Source: Planctomycetota bacterium (GTDB lineage: Bacteria; Planctomycetota; SZUA-567; H5-PLA8). From it: 64,000 nt of DNA. How positions within the stretch are numbered: the stretch's first letter is position 1; every line of letters starts with the position of its first letter. Under the pieces are notes generated by a model. It made no database searches. It saw only the letters and a list, made by a program, of their open reading frames with translations, and had not been told where the DNA came from. The stretch is taken from positions 1-64,000 of the forward strand of contig JACQFI010000019.1 in assembly GCA_016200135.1 (NCBI GenBank). Direction: 5' to 3'. Shown one piece after another: positions 15,722 to 25,725 of the stretch. The position numbers and the translations under genes were made by a program.

Positions 15722-17686
15722 TCAGGCCTTAAACATCTCGCCCCATTTGCGGCCCAGGAACGCGCCCGCGGCCAGAAGGGACAACGCCATGAAGACCAGG
15801 GCGAAGAGCCCCAGCGCCGAGGCCAACTGGTCGCCGTCGCCGGGGCGCTCGAAGAGTTTCACGATGGCCTTGGTGAGCGGGAAGTTGTCGGGGTGCGTGG
15901 CCAGGATCAGCGAGTCGCTGACTTCGAGCATCGCAAAGGCAAACGCCAGGATGGCCCCGGCGACGACGTTCGCGGCGATAAGCGGCACCGTGACCCGCGC
16001 CAGGACCCTGCCCGGGCCAAGACCCAGTCCCCCGCCCGCTTCTTCCAGCGCTTTCGGCGTCTGCTCCAGTCCCGCCACGCACGCGCGCGTGGTGTAGGGC
16101 AACCTGCGTATGGAATAGCTCAAGATCAGGAACAGGCCCACCGGCAGAATCGCTTTACCCTTGTCCCAGTACGCGCCGATGTAGCCGAAGGCCAGCACGA
16201 TGCCGGGGATCGCGAGCGGCGCGAGCGAGAGCCCGTCCGTGATGCGCCCCCACCAGCCCCCGCGCCGCACGATCACCCACGCGCAGGCCAGCCCGAGCAC
16301 CACGTCAACGGCCGTGCTTCCGGCGGCGTAGAGCAAACTGTTGCGGACGCCGCTCTGGGCGATCGGATGCGCGAGGGCCTCGCGGACGTGCTCCGTCGTC
16401 CAACTCGAAGGCATGGCCGTCATCACCCAACGTTCGGCCAGGCCCGCCATCACCACGGACAGATGCGGCAGCAGGGCGAGCAGGATCACGAGCACGTGGA
16501 AGCCGATGCAGACAGCCGCGGCCTTCCCCACCAGCCGCCGGTCGCCGCCTCGGGACGCGCCTTTCACGCCGCCGCCGCCCGTCCCGCCGCTGCGCGCCAG
16601 CGCCAGGCGCGTGATCCCAAAGAGCGCCAGAACGATGAGCGTGACCACGGCTACGAGCGCCGGCGCCGCCGGATTGCTCGTCTGTTCGTTCGCCAGCGTG
16701 AAGATCTGCTGCGCCACCACCTCCTGGTACGAAAAGATGAGCGGCGTGCCCAGGTCTGTGAACGCGCCGATGAAGACCAGACTGCCGCCGGCGACCAGGC
16801 CCGGGATCGAGAGCGGCAGCACCACACGGCGGAAGACCTGCCAGGGCGAGAGGCCCAGGTTGCGCGCGGACTCCAGCAGGCTCGGATCGACGTTCGAGAT
16901 CGCCGCCACCAGGTTCAGGTAGATCAGCGGATAAAAATGCAGGACCATGACGATGATGCAGCCCAGCATCCGGTACTCACCCAGGAAATCGATGGGGTGC
17001 GCTTCCGAGACGAGACCCAGCTTGGCGAGCAGCAGATTGACCGTCCCGTACTTCGCGAGCATGCGCCGCAGGCCGATCGCGCCGACGAACGGCGGCAGAA
17101 TGAGCGGCAGGAGCAGCATGCCGCCGAGCAGCGTCTTGCCGGGGAAGATTCCACGTGCCTGCCAATACGCAAGAGGATAGGACAGGGCCGCACAACAGAA
17201 CGTGACCGTGACGGCCAGGACCAGGCTGTTCAGGATCCAACGCCATTGGGGCGCGTCTTCGTGGAAGAGCCCCTCCACGTTCCCGGCGGTCCAATGGCCC
17301 GGATGGACGACGAGCGAAGCGCCGTCCGCGGGACGCTCGCCGGATGCCAGTCCATTCTGCGCCAACAGCCGCTCTTCGCTCTCCCCCACGCGGCCGGCGA
17401 ACGCGGGGACGGTCTCGCCCTTGCGCAGCGTATCCCGGATCTCCGGCAACCACACCGCGCCCGCCAGGGAATTCCCCAGTGGACGCAGGAGGCCGAACCA
17501 GAAGAACGCCGCCAGCGCCAGCACCGCCACGCCGGGCAGGAACCAGTCTTCGAAACGCCGCAATCCGGGTAACCTCACGCGCCTGTAATTCTCGAACGTC
17601 GAGTCTGTATTTTGAGGCAAAAGCTTCCCGCCCGCCAGTGCATGGAGCGACGCCCAGCGGAACCAGCGTAATTTGCGGTTTTTCAC
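15722..17686 (-). CDS. Fused iron(III)-type ABC permease with LysM-like periplasmic loop
   Basis: A 654-residue double permease of the FbpB/ThiP type. Two BPD_transp_1 units are visible, about 150-365 and 445-650, each with an EAA-like loop (LLESARNLGLSPWQVFRRVVLPL and ALEEAGGGLGLGPGRVLARVTVPL). Helix 1 is about 49-66. Between it and helix 2 the loop at about 84-127 reads LRKGETVPAFAGRVG...ERLLAQNGL...GASLVV, a good match to a LysM peptidoglycan-binding module. Partner solute-binding protein and ATPase are not adjacent. A Fe3+-type binding protein lies about 15 kb away (32300-33352). The GTG start at 17686 has a weak ribosome site, so the N-terminus is uncertain. Confidence 0.85.
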   Translation of the reverse strand: MKNRKLRWFRWASLHALAGGKLLPQNTDSTFENYRRVRLPGLRRFEDWFLPGVAVLALAAFFWFGLLRPLGNSLAGAVWLPEIRDTLRKGETVPAFAGRVGESEERLLAQNGLASGERPADGASLVVHPGHWTAGNVEGLFHEDAPQWRWILNSLVLAVTVTFCCAALSYPLAYWQARGIFPGKTLLGGMLLLPLILPPFVGAIGLRRMLAKYGTVNLLLAKLGLVSEAHPIDFLGEYRMLGCIIVMVLHFYPLIYLNLVAAISNVDPSLLESARNLGLSPWQVFRRVVLPLSIPGLVAGGSLVFIGAFTDLGTPLIFSYQEVVAQQIFTLANEQTSNPAAPALVAVVTLIVLALFGITRLALARSGGTGGGGVKGASRGGDRRLVGKAAAVCIGFHVLVILLALLPHLSVVMAGLAERWVMTAMPSSWTTEHVREALAHPIAQSGVRNSLLYAAGSTAVDVVLGLACAWVIVRRGGWWGRITDGLSLAPLAIPGIVLAFGYIGAYWDKGKAILPVGLFLILSYSIRRLPYTTRACVAGLEQTPKALEEAGGGLGLGPGRVLARVTVPLIAANVVAGAILAFAFAMLEVSDSLILATHPDNFPLTKAIVKLFERPGDGDQLASALGLFALVFMALSLLAAGAFLGRKWGEMFKA

Positions 17687-17756
17687 TCCGCTTTAGGGAT
17701 GCCCATGCTATCCTGTTGTTACAAGTATCTTCATATTTGACGAACTCGAGCTATCT

Positions 17757-18188
17757 ATGCGAATTACCCGAATACAAATCACCTTGGCGGGCAATGCGGG
17801 CGACAAACTCCTTGCTTTTGCAGTCGTTACGTTCGAAGACTGCTTTGTCGTCCACGACATCAAGATCATCCAGGGCGCAAAGGGTATTTTCGTCGCGATG
17901 CCCAGCCACAAGATCACGGACCGCTGCCCGACCTGCGGCGGGAAGAACAGCGTCCAGTCGCAGTTCTGCAACCAATGCGGCAAACGCCTGCTGACCAACC
18001 GCTCCAAGGTGGACACACAGGGCCGCACGAAGGTCCATGCGGATATCGCCCATCCCATCACCACCGATTTCCGCCAGGAGCTTCAGGCCACGATCCTGAA
18101 GGCGTACGACGAAGAACTGACGCGCGCCAAGGAACGCGGTTACGTGAGCCAAGTGAGCGAACAGGATGCGGGGCCGGAAGAGGCCTGA
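17757..18188 (+). CDS. spoVG: SpoVG-family RNA/DNA-binding regulator with inserted zinc ribbon
   Basis: The SpoVG core is unmistakable: MRITRIQITL, AFAVVTFEDCFVVHDIKII, GAKGIFVAMPSHK, and after an interruption ADIAHPITTDFRQELQ. SpoVG is a small nucleic-acid-binding regulator. The classical protein is about 85-97 residues, whereas this one has 143. The extra length lies between MPSHK and ADIAHPI and contains two CxxC pairs, C57/C60 (CPTC) and C71/C74 (CNQC), followed by GKRL: a zinc-ribbon knuckle set into the SpoVG fold. I recall similar insertions in planctomycete homologues. It is transcribed away from the permease and lies upstream of the histidine kinase. Confidence 0.9.
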   Translation: MRITRIQITLAGNAGDKLLAFAVVTFEDCFVVHDIKIIQGAKGIFVAMPSHKITDRCPTCGGKNSVQSQFCNQCGKRLLTNRSKVDTQGRTKVHADIAHPITTDFRQELQATILKAYDEELTRAKERGYVSQVSEQDAGPEEA

Positions 18189-18321
18189 AGGGCCTCGGAC
18201 CAGGCGCCCGCGCGCGGCTTCCCGCAGGCGCTCAAGGCCGCGGTTCTCATCTGACATTCTTCCCTTTTCCGTGTATAGCAAGAGCGCATGGAATTTGGCC
18301 GGCGGCCGCGGGGCGCAGGAC

Positions 18322-20235
18322 ATGAATGTGCTGCTCGTGGAACCCCAGGACACCGCGGGAACGCGCCTCAGCGCTTCCTTGGACCGGCTTGGGCATCGGG
18401 CGCGTAGAGTTCAGGATGCGTCTTCGGTTCGGCGCGTGATCGAAGGCGAACGATTCCCGTTGGCCATCATCGGCGCCGGCCTGCCCGGCGCCTCCTCCAT
18501 CTGTTCCGAAATCCGAACGCTCCAGAACGGCCATGCCACGGTCGTTGCCTGCCGCATCGAATCCGGCACGCCGCCGCATGAAGCCGGGTCCCTGGCCGGA
18601 GGCGCGGACGTCCTGTTCCTGGCTTCCGAGGATCCCGCGCGGCTCGACATGCAGCTTCGCGGCCTCCTGCTCCAGGCCGAATCGAACTCCACTTCCGCGC
18701 ACGGCTCGGGCGCACACCTTCCCGTTTCCGACCGCATCTCCCGGCTCGAAGAGGCCATCACCGAGTTGGCCGCGGAGATCGTGGAGCGCCGCGACGCCGA
18801 AGCGGCGCTGCGCAATCAGAAACGCCTGCTGCAGATCATGGTGGAGAACGTGCCCGCTTCGGTCGCCATGTTCGACCGGAACATGTGCTACCTCGCCGTG
18901 AGCAAACGCTGGATGACCGACTACCACCTCGGCGAGCGCCACATCCTCGGCCTCTGCCACTACGATGTTTTCCCCAAGGTAGCCACCGCCTTCCGCGAAC
19001 GGCATCTCCGCTGCCTTGCGGGCGCGATCGAGAAGGGCGACGAAGAACGCTTCGTGCTCGAGGACGGCGCCGAGATCTGGGAACGCTGGGAGGTCCGGCC
19101 CTGGCACGAGGCCGACGGCGGCGTCGGCGGCATCATCATCTTCACCGAGAACATCAACGCACGAAAGAAGGCCGAGCAGGAACTCAAAGAAAGCGCAATG
19201 CTCTACCGGGCGCTCTTCGACAACGTGCCCGTCGGTCTCGGTCTGGCCGACATGAACGGAAACCTGATCGCCTTCAACGATTTCATGCTCGCCCCCGGCG
19301 GCTACGCGCGGGAGGATGTTCAGACCATACGCAAAGTGGAGCAGCTCTATTACGATCCCGCGGACCGGGACGCCGCGCTGGCGCTCGCGCGCAAACAGGG
19401 CTACCTGGACCGGTTCGAAGTCCGGTTCAAGCGCAAGGACGGCGGCTACTACTGGGCGCTTATGAGCCTGAAAGCCATCGCCATCAAGGGTCAGCGCTGC
19501 TGGCAGGCCATGTGCGAAGACATCTCGGAGCGCAAGCGCGCCGAAGCCTACGTCCATGCGCTCTCCCAGCGCGTACTCACCGTTCAGGAAGACGAACGGC
19601 GGCGCGTCGCGCGGGAACTGCACGACGGTGTCAACCAGCTTCTTTCCGCGGCCAAATTTCACCTCCTTCGCATGGGCGGCGGCGGGAAGAAGGGCGCGCA
19701 GGGCCGCTCCGAACCGCGCGAGGTCCAAGACCTCCTCGAACAGGCCATCCAGGAAGTGCGCCGCATTGCCCAGAATCTCCGGCCCGCGGTCCTGGACGAC
19801 CTGGGCCTGCTCGCGGCCGTGCGCAGCACCTGCGACGAGATGAGCCGCCGGACCGGCATCGAAGTAGCCTTTGAATGCGCGCGCCTGCCCAAGAAGCTCT
19901 CCCATGACCTGGAGATGGCCATCTTTCGCATCGTCCAGGAAGCCCTGGCCAACGCGGAGAAGCACTCGGGCGCCCGGCACGTGCTCGTGAAGATCGGCCG
20001 GACGGGCCAGAGGTTCGACCTGAGCGTGAAGGACGACGGCCGCGGGTTCGAGCCTCGTTCCGTCAAAGTCGTGCGCAAAGGTTCCGAACCGGGCCTGGGC
20101 CTGGAGCACATGGCCGAAAGGGCGCGGCTCGCGGGAGGCACGCTCGAAATTAGGAGCGCCAGGAGTTCAGGGACCGAGGTCCTCGCCCGGCTGCCGAACA
20201 CCGCCAAAGGCGCCCGGAAAGCCGCGGCGACATGA
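18322..20235 (+). CDS. PAS-domain sensor histidine kinase (NarL-type, HisKA_3)
   Basis: A soluble 637-residue kinase. Residues 1-118 look like a receiver domain (MNVLLVEPQD start, GAGLPGAS where IDxxLPG is expected), but the phosphoacceptor Asp is replaced (FPLAIIGAGLPG). Two PAS domains follow, about 165-280 and 290-405, the second closing with CEDISERKRAEA. The dimerisation/phosphoacceptor helix is EDERRRVARELHDGVNQLL with His434, the HisKA_3 type. The ATPase domain has ANAEKHSGA, DDGRGF and GLGLEHMAERA. ATG 18322 is used because upstream codons encode an Arg-rich non-domain stretch, although AGGA is only 1 nt away. It overlaps the response regulator by 4 bp. No membrane helix is seen, so the signal is cytoplasmic. 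Confidence 0.9.
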   Translation: MNVLLVEPQDTAGTRLSASLDRLGHRARRVQDASSVRRVIEGERFPLAIIGAGLPGASSICSEIRTLQNGHATVVACRIESGTPPHEAGSLAGGADVLFLASEDPARLDMQLRGLLLQAESNSTSAHGSGAHLPVSDRISRLEEAITELAAEIVERRDAEAALRNQKRLLQIMVENVPASVAMFDRNMCYLAVSKRWMTDYHLGERHILGLCHYDVFPKVATAFRERHLRCLAGAIEKGDEERFVLEDGAEIWERWEVRPWHEADGGVGGIIIFTENINARKKAEQELKESAMLYRALFDNVPVGLGLADMNGNLIAFNDFMLAPGGYAREDVQTIRKVEQLYYDPADRDAALALARKQGYLDRFEVRFKRKDGGYYWALMSLKAIAIKGQRCWQAMCEDISERKRAEAYVHALSQRVLTVQEDERRRVARELHDGVNQLLSAAKFHLLRMGGGGKKGAQGRSEPREVQDLLEQAIQEVRRIAQNLRPAVLDDLGLLAAVRSTCDEMSRRTGIEVAFECARLPKKLSHDLEMAIFRIVQEALANAEKHSGARHVLVKIGRTGQRFDLSVKDDGRGFEPRSVKVVRKGSEPGLGLEHMAERARLAGGTLEIRSARSSGTEVLARLPNTAKGARKAAAT

Positions 20236-20903
20236 AACGCAAAAAGCCCGCGCATAAGATCCGCCTCGTGCTGGTGGATGACCACCGCCTCGTCCGCGAG
20301 GGCCTGCGGGCCTGCCTCTCGGATCATGGCGGCATCGAGATCGCGGGTGAAGCCTCCGGCGGATACGAGGCTCTGCGCCTGCTGCCCCTATTAAAGCCGG
20401 ATGTCGTGCTCCTCGATATCAATATGCCGGACTTGAGCGGGCTCGAGGTCGCCAAACAGATCCTGAAAAAATTGCCCGACCTGAAGATCCTTTTCCTGAC
20501 CATGCACGAGAACAAGGAATACGTCCTGGGCGCCGCCCGTTCCGGAGGCCGCGGCTACGTGCTCAAGGACGCCTCCCCGCGCGAGCTTCTCTACGCCATC
20601 GAGGCCGTTCACAAGGGCGGCGCGTTTCTTAGCTCCCAGGTCTGCAAGGACCTGCTGGCGGATTACGCCCGCATCCCCGACCAGGCTTCCCCGCCCCCCA
20701 AGCTGGCGCTGACCGAGCGCGAATCGGGCGTGCTTGCGCTGATCGCCGAAGGCCTGAGCAACAAAGAGATCGCGCAGCAACTCAAGTTGAGCGTGCGCAC
20801 GGTCGAATCCCACCGCGAGAACATCATGCGCAAGCTGGACATCCGTTCCACTGCGGGCCTCACCAAATACGCCATCACCGCCGGCATCACGCGGATCTCC
20901 TGA
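20232..20903 (+). CDS. NarL/LuxR-family response regulator
   Basis: A 223-residue two-domain regulator. The receiver (about 10-125) starts VLVDDHRLVREGL with the acidic pair, has the phosphoacceptor Asp in DVVLLDINMPDLSG and the conserved Lys in YVLKDASP. The C-terminal LuxR HTH (about 155-215) reads LTERESGVLALIAEGLSNKE, IAQQLKLSVRTVESHRENIM. Phosphorylation by the overlapping kinase would promote dimerisation and DNA binding. The 4-bp ATGA overlap (20232-20235) ties expression of the pair. Confidence 0.95.
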   Translation: MKRKKPAHKIRLVLVDDHRLVREGLRACLSDHGGIEIAGEASGGYEALRLLPLLKPDVVLLDINMPDLSGLEVAKQILKKLPDLKILFLTMHENKEYVLGAARSGGRGYVLKDASPRELLYAIEAVHKGGAFLSSQVCKDLLADYARIPDQASPPPKLALTERESGVLALIAEGLSNKEIAQQLKLSVRTVESHRENIMRKLDIRSTAGLTKYAITAGITRIS

Positions 20904-21048
20904 CCGGCAACGGTTAAGTATTACTACGGATGTCGAAACTCCGTATTAGTTCACGCCCCGTTCCGTACTCTCTCAAGTGGATATGCCGCGAAGATGGGGG
21001 ATAAATACATCTGTTCTTGGCGCGGTGACGGGAGAAACGCGCTGAGGC

Positions 21049-21127
21049 ATACCACCCCCGAGCGACCTCGCTGAATATCACCGGCTTCCTAGAGTAAGAC
21101 ACCAGGGAATTGAACCGGGGGTGGTAT
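21049..21127. repeat. 79-bp element with 12-bp perfect inverted ends
   Basis: The 277-bp gap between two convergent regulator genes (20904-21180) contains ATACCACCCCCG (21049-21060) and its exact reverse complement (21116-21127). Inside, AGCG-ACCT-CGCT (21061-21072) and TTCCT/AGGGA can form further stems, giving a branched fold on either strand. It is not a tRNA: there is no anticodon arm or CCA-type acceptor. No T-run follows, so it is a poor intrinsic terminator. It may be a small RNA, a bidirectional transcription block or a MITE-like remnant. Confidence 0.45.
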
Positions 21128-21180
21128 TTAAATAAGTCTCGGACCCGCCTCAGCAAGTAGCTCCACGCCCTACCCTTAAA

Positions 21181-22875
<1,695 letters not shown>

Positions 22876-23055
22876 GGTTGCTAGCCGCTCTCCAACGGAT
22901 TACCAGACCGTCTCTCTGCGTAGAATACCGTTCGTATCCTATTCAGCACCGCGGAATCTGTCCATACCTTACGCCACAATGCGTTTCTCAGCAGTTTCAG
23001 CCACGTCCGGACGATACTCGACCTGGTCCTGCCGTAACCGTTTTCAGGAGCCGCC

Positions 23056-24048
23056 GTGGACGACCCCAGCCTGCCCCTCTGCGGCGAACGCGCCACTTTT
23101 CTGGAGCACCTCTCCGTCGAGCGCGGACTCTCTCCCAATACGCTTTCCGCCTACCGCCGCGACCTGGAAAAGTTCGCTGCCTTCTGCGCCGAACGGAAGA
23201 TCGCCGCGCCGCCGCAGATCGACGACGTGAGCATCGCGGCGTATCTGGGAACGCTCTCCGGCCGCCAAGGGCTCCAGGCCGTCTCCGTCGCCCGCGCGTT
23301 GGCCGCCCTGCGCGTCTTTCTGCGCTTCCTGGTCCAGGAAGGCGTGCTTCCAGCCGACCCGAGCACGCCCATCGACCGCCCGAAGCTCTGGCGCCGGCTC
23401 CCCAAAGTCCTCTCGCAGGCACAGACCGCCTCCCTGGTCGCCGCGCCCACGCAGGAAGTCGCGCCCGAACTGCGCGCAACTCCGCTCGAAAATGCAGCCG
23501 GGAGCGCAGCCGCGCCCTCTCCTTCTCGCCGCAGGTGGAAACGCCTGCCCATCCGCGACCGCGCCATTCTCGAACTCCTGTACGCCTCGGGCCTGCGCGT
23601 CAGCGAACTCTGCGACCTCACCCTCGAAGCCTTGGACCAGACGCTGGGCGTGGTGCGCGTCACGGGCAAAGGCAGCAAGACCCGTATTGTCCCCGTAGGC
23701 CGGGAGGCCTGCCAGGCGATCCGCCGCTATACGGTTCACGTGCGGCCCAAGCATACCGGTACGAAAGATGGCCAACGGCTTTTCTTGAGCAAAGGCGGAC
23801 AGCCCATGACGCGCCAGGCCGTCTGGGCCTTGGTCAAGCGCAATGCCGCCCGCGCCGGGTTAAACGCTAAAGTCAGTCCGCACGCGCTGCGGCACTCTTT
23901 TGCAACCCATCTTCTGGAAGGCGGCGCCAATTTGCGCGCCGTTCAGGAACTGCTCGGACACGCGGACATTTCCACAACCGAGATCTACACGCACGTCGAT
24001 GCGCAGCGCCTGCTATCCGTGCATAAGCAATTCCATCCCCGCGCGTAG
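23056..24048 (+). CDS. Tyrosine recombinase, XerC/XerD type
   Basis: A 330-residue site-specific recombinase. The N-terminal core-binding domain (about 10-100) includes SVERGLSPNTLSAYRRDL. The catalytic set is complete: R181 (SGLRVSEL), K205 (TGKGSK), H276-x-x-R279 (HALRHSF), H302 (GHADIS) and nucleophile Y311 (TEIYTHVD). Between the domains is an Ala/Pro/Ser-rich insert (about 131-160) not found in E. coli XerD. The start is GTG 23056 with CAGGAG 5 nt upstream. The intact chromosomal-type family and absence of flanking mobile genes favour a dimer-resolution role over an integron or phage integrase. XerC and XerD cannot be told apart here. Confidence 0.9.
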   Translation: MDDPSLPLCGERATFLEHLSVERGLSPNTLSAYRRDLEKFAAFCAERKIAAPPQIDDVSIAAYLGTLSGRQGLQAVSVARALAALRVFLRFLVQEGVLPADPSTPIDRPKLWRRLPKVLSQAQTASLVAAPTQEVAPELRATPLENAAGSAAAPSPSRRRWKRLPIRDRAILELLYASGLRVSELCDLTLEALDQTLGVVRVTGKGSKTRIVPVGREACQAIRRYTVHVRPKHTGTKDGQRLFLSKGGQPMTRQAVWALVKRNAARAGLNAKVSPHALRHSFATHLLEGGANLRAVQELLGHADISTTEIYTHVDAQRLLSVHKQFHPRA

Positions 24049-24138
24049 TCCTCATATCAACCAAGATTCTGTTATCTAGAGGCAGCAGCTCCAAATCTCC
24101 GGCGTCCTACCCTTGCCTACGACTCCTATCTCTTTTGA

Positions 24139-24166
24139 TTGACAACACCACATTGTGCGTTAATCT
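24139..24166 (+). promoter_or_regulatory. Promoter of the TPR protein gene
   Basis: TTGACA (24139-24144) and TAATCT (24161-24166) with a 16-bp spacer, about 48 bp upstream of the ATG at 24214. The -10 hexamer and spacing are the same as in the TetR-operon promoter. Confidence 0.6.
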
Positions 24167-24213
24167 CGATCTTTCTGGAATTGGCCGTGTAACCTATTGG
24201 TGGTTAAAGTGCT

Positions 24214-25725
24214 ATGAAGATATTCTTCTGTGAAGGCTGCGGAATACGGCTCACCGATTCCGACCTGGAAAAGGGCTCTGCCGTAGACAAAAAGCCGCCG
24301 AGCCCCCTCCGGACCTCGCCGGGGCATGGGACGCAAAAATCCAAGGAAGAGGCCCAGTCGGCCAATACCGGGCTCTTTGTCGCGGCCGGCGTTCTCGCGG
24401 TCGTGCTGCTGGGCATCTTTGCGTGGGGCATGCGCGACAACGGAACGCCCAAATCCGCTCAAGCGCCCAAGCCCAAGGCGCCGGCCGAAAATCCCGCTTC
24501 CGGCTCGCCCAATCCGGCCACCACCACGTTCGGCAGCACGAAGCCCGACTCCCCCCCAAAGCTCGATCGCCCGGCAACGCCCGCAGCCAGGACGGCGCCC
24601 ACCTCGGATGAGCCGCCTTCGCGCGACAGCCTCGCGCAGAAAGCCTTCGATGCGGTGACCGCGTTCAAAGGGCTCGCGGCCAACGACAAGGCTGGGCGCA
24701 TCAAGGCGCTCGAAGATTTCCTCAACTCGTATGGAGACACGATTCCGGCCGCCCGCGCGAAGCGCATGCTCGATCAGCTCAAAGTTCCCGCGGAAAAGCC
24801 GGTAGCCGGAGACCCTGCGGCAAAGCAGATCAACGACGCCAACGTCGCTTTCGCGAAAGGCGTGGAGAGCACCAACAAGGGCGATCTGGAAGCCGCCTTA
24901 AGCTTCTACAACCGCGCCCTCGAACTGTTCCAGACGTCGGAGGCTTATTGCAATCGCGCCAACGTCAAGCGCGGCATGGCCGACTTCGACGGGGCCCTGG
25001 CCGATATCGACAAATCCATTGAATTGAACGCGAATTTATGGCAGTCGCACGCGAATCGCGCCATCATCCTTCTGGGCATGGGCCGGCCGGACGATGCCGC
25101 CCCTTCCATCCAAAAAGCGCGCACGCTGATCGCGCAGCCCGACGCGCTTGAGACCTGGATCCGCCAGAACGGCCAGGCCTCAGCCGTGCTCTTCCTGGGC
25201 AAGAGCCTCGAAGGCAAGACGCCCGCGCTCGCGTCGGACTTCGAGGCCCGCGCGCAGTACCGCATGGCTGTGAAGAAATACGACGATGCCAAGAGCGACC
25301 TTGAGGAAGCCCTGCGCCTCCAGCCGGACGACGGCCCCAAAGGTCTTTTCAATCTGCTCATCCAGGTGGCCGACAAGCGCCAGGATTGGAAGGGGAAGGT
25401 GGAATACGCGCGCCGCTGGGCCGATGCCGCGCCCAAGGCGCCCGAAGCCAGCAACGCGCTCGCCTGGGAACTGCTGACCGCGAAGGACGCCGCGCTGCGC
25501 GATCCCAAGGCCGCGCTGCCGTTCGCGCAGAAGGCCGCGGACCTGGCCAACAACGCCAGCGCGCCCATTCTGGATACGCTCGCGCTCGCCCTGTTCCAGA
25601 ACGGGAAGAAGCAGGAGGCGCTTGAGGCCGAGCGCAAAGCCATTGGCCTGCTGCCCGCGAACACCACGCCCGAAATCAAAAAGGATTACGAGAAACGGCT
25701 CAGAGAGATGGAATCTACTCAGTAG
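24214..25725 (+). CDS. Membrane-anchored TPR protein with N-terminal CxxC
   Basis: A 503-residue protein of unknown role. The N-terminus MKIFFCEGCGIRLTDSDLEK looks like the first half of a zinc ribbon (C6, C9), but no second CxxC follows. A single membrane helix (GLFVAAGVLAVVLLGIFAWGM, about 50-70) puts the rest outside the cytoplasm. A Pro/Ala/Lys-rich linker (about 75-140) leads to tetratricopeptide repeats (about 200-495), for example AYCNRANVKRGMADFDGALADI and YRMAVKKYDDAKSDLEEALRL. TPR arrays mediate protein contacts. It converges on the M50 protease gene with an 11-bp 3' overlap. It has its own promoter. Confidence 0.75.
   Translation: MKIFFCEGCGIRLTDSDLEKGSAVDKKPPSPLRTSPGHGTQKSKEEAQSANTGLFVAAGVLAVVLLGIFAWGMRDNGTPKSAQAPKPKAPAENPASGSPNPATTTFGSTKPDSPPKLDRPATPAARTAPTSDEPPSRDSLAQKAFDAVTAFKGLAANDKAGRIKALEDFLNSYGDTIPAARAKRMLDQLKVPAEKPVAGDPAAKQINDANVAFAKGVESTNKGDLEAALSFYNRALELFQTSEAYCNRANVKRGMADFDGALADIDKSIELNANLWQSHANRAIILLGMGRPDDAAPSIQKARTLIAQPDALETWIRQNGQASAVLFLGKSLEGKTPALASDFEARAQYRMAVKKYDDAKSDLEEALRLQPDDGPKGLFNLLIQVADKRQDWKGKVEYARRWADAAPKAPEASNALAWELLTAKDAALRDPKAALPFAQKAADLANNASAPILDTLALALFQNGKKQEALEAERKAIGLLPANTTPEIKKDYEKRLREMESTQ

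Noticed and set aside
18247..20109. 620-codon open frame antisense to the histidine kinase
   Set aside because: Composition (His/Val/Ala/Leu mix without motifs) is typical of a third-position GC shadow. The plus-strand kinase is fully supported.
21049..21127. tRNA candidate because of GGTTCAATTCCC on the minus strand
   Set aside because: The T-arm-like word does not form a proper 5-bp stem, and no anticodon or D arm fits between the terminal repeats.
20914..21156. 80-codon minus-strand frame in the gap between the two regulators
   Set aside because: It spans the inverted-repeat element, has no ribosome site and shows no protein-like composition.
22876..23055. Small gene between the sigma-54 activator and the Xer recombinase
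   Set aside because: The interval is only a divergent control region with lower GC. Frames running through it continue into the recombinase in the wrong phase.
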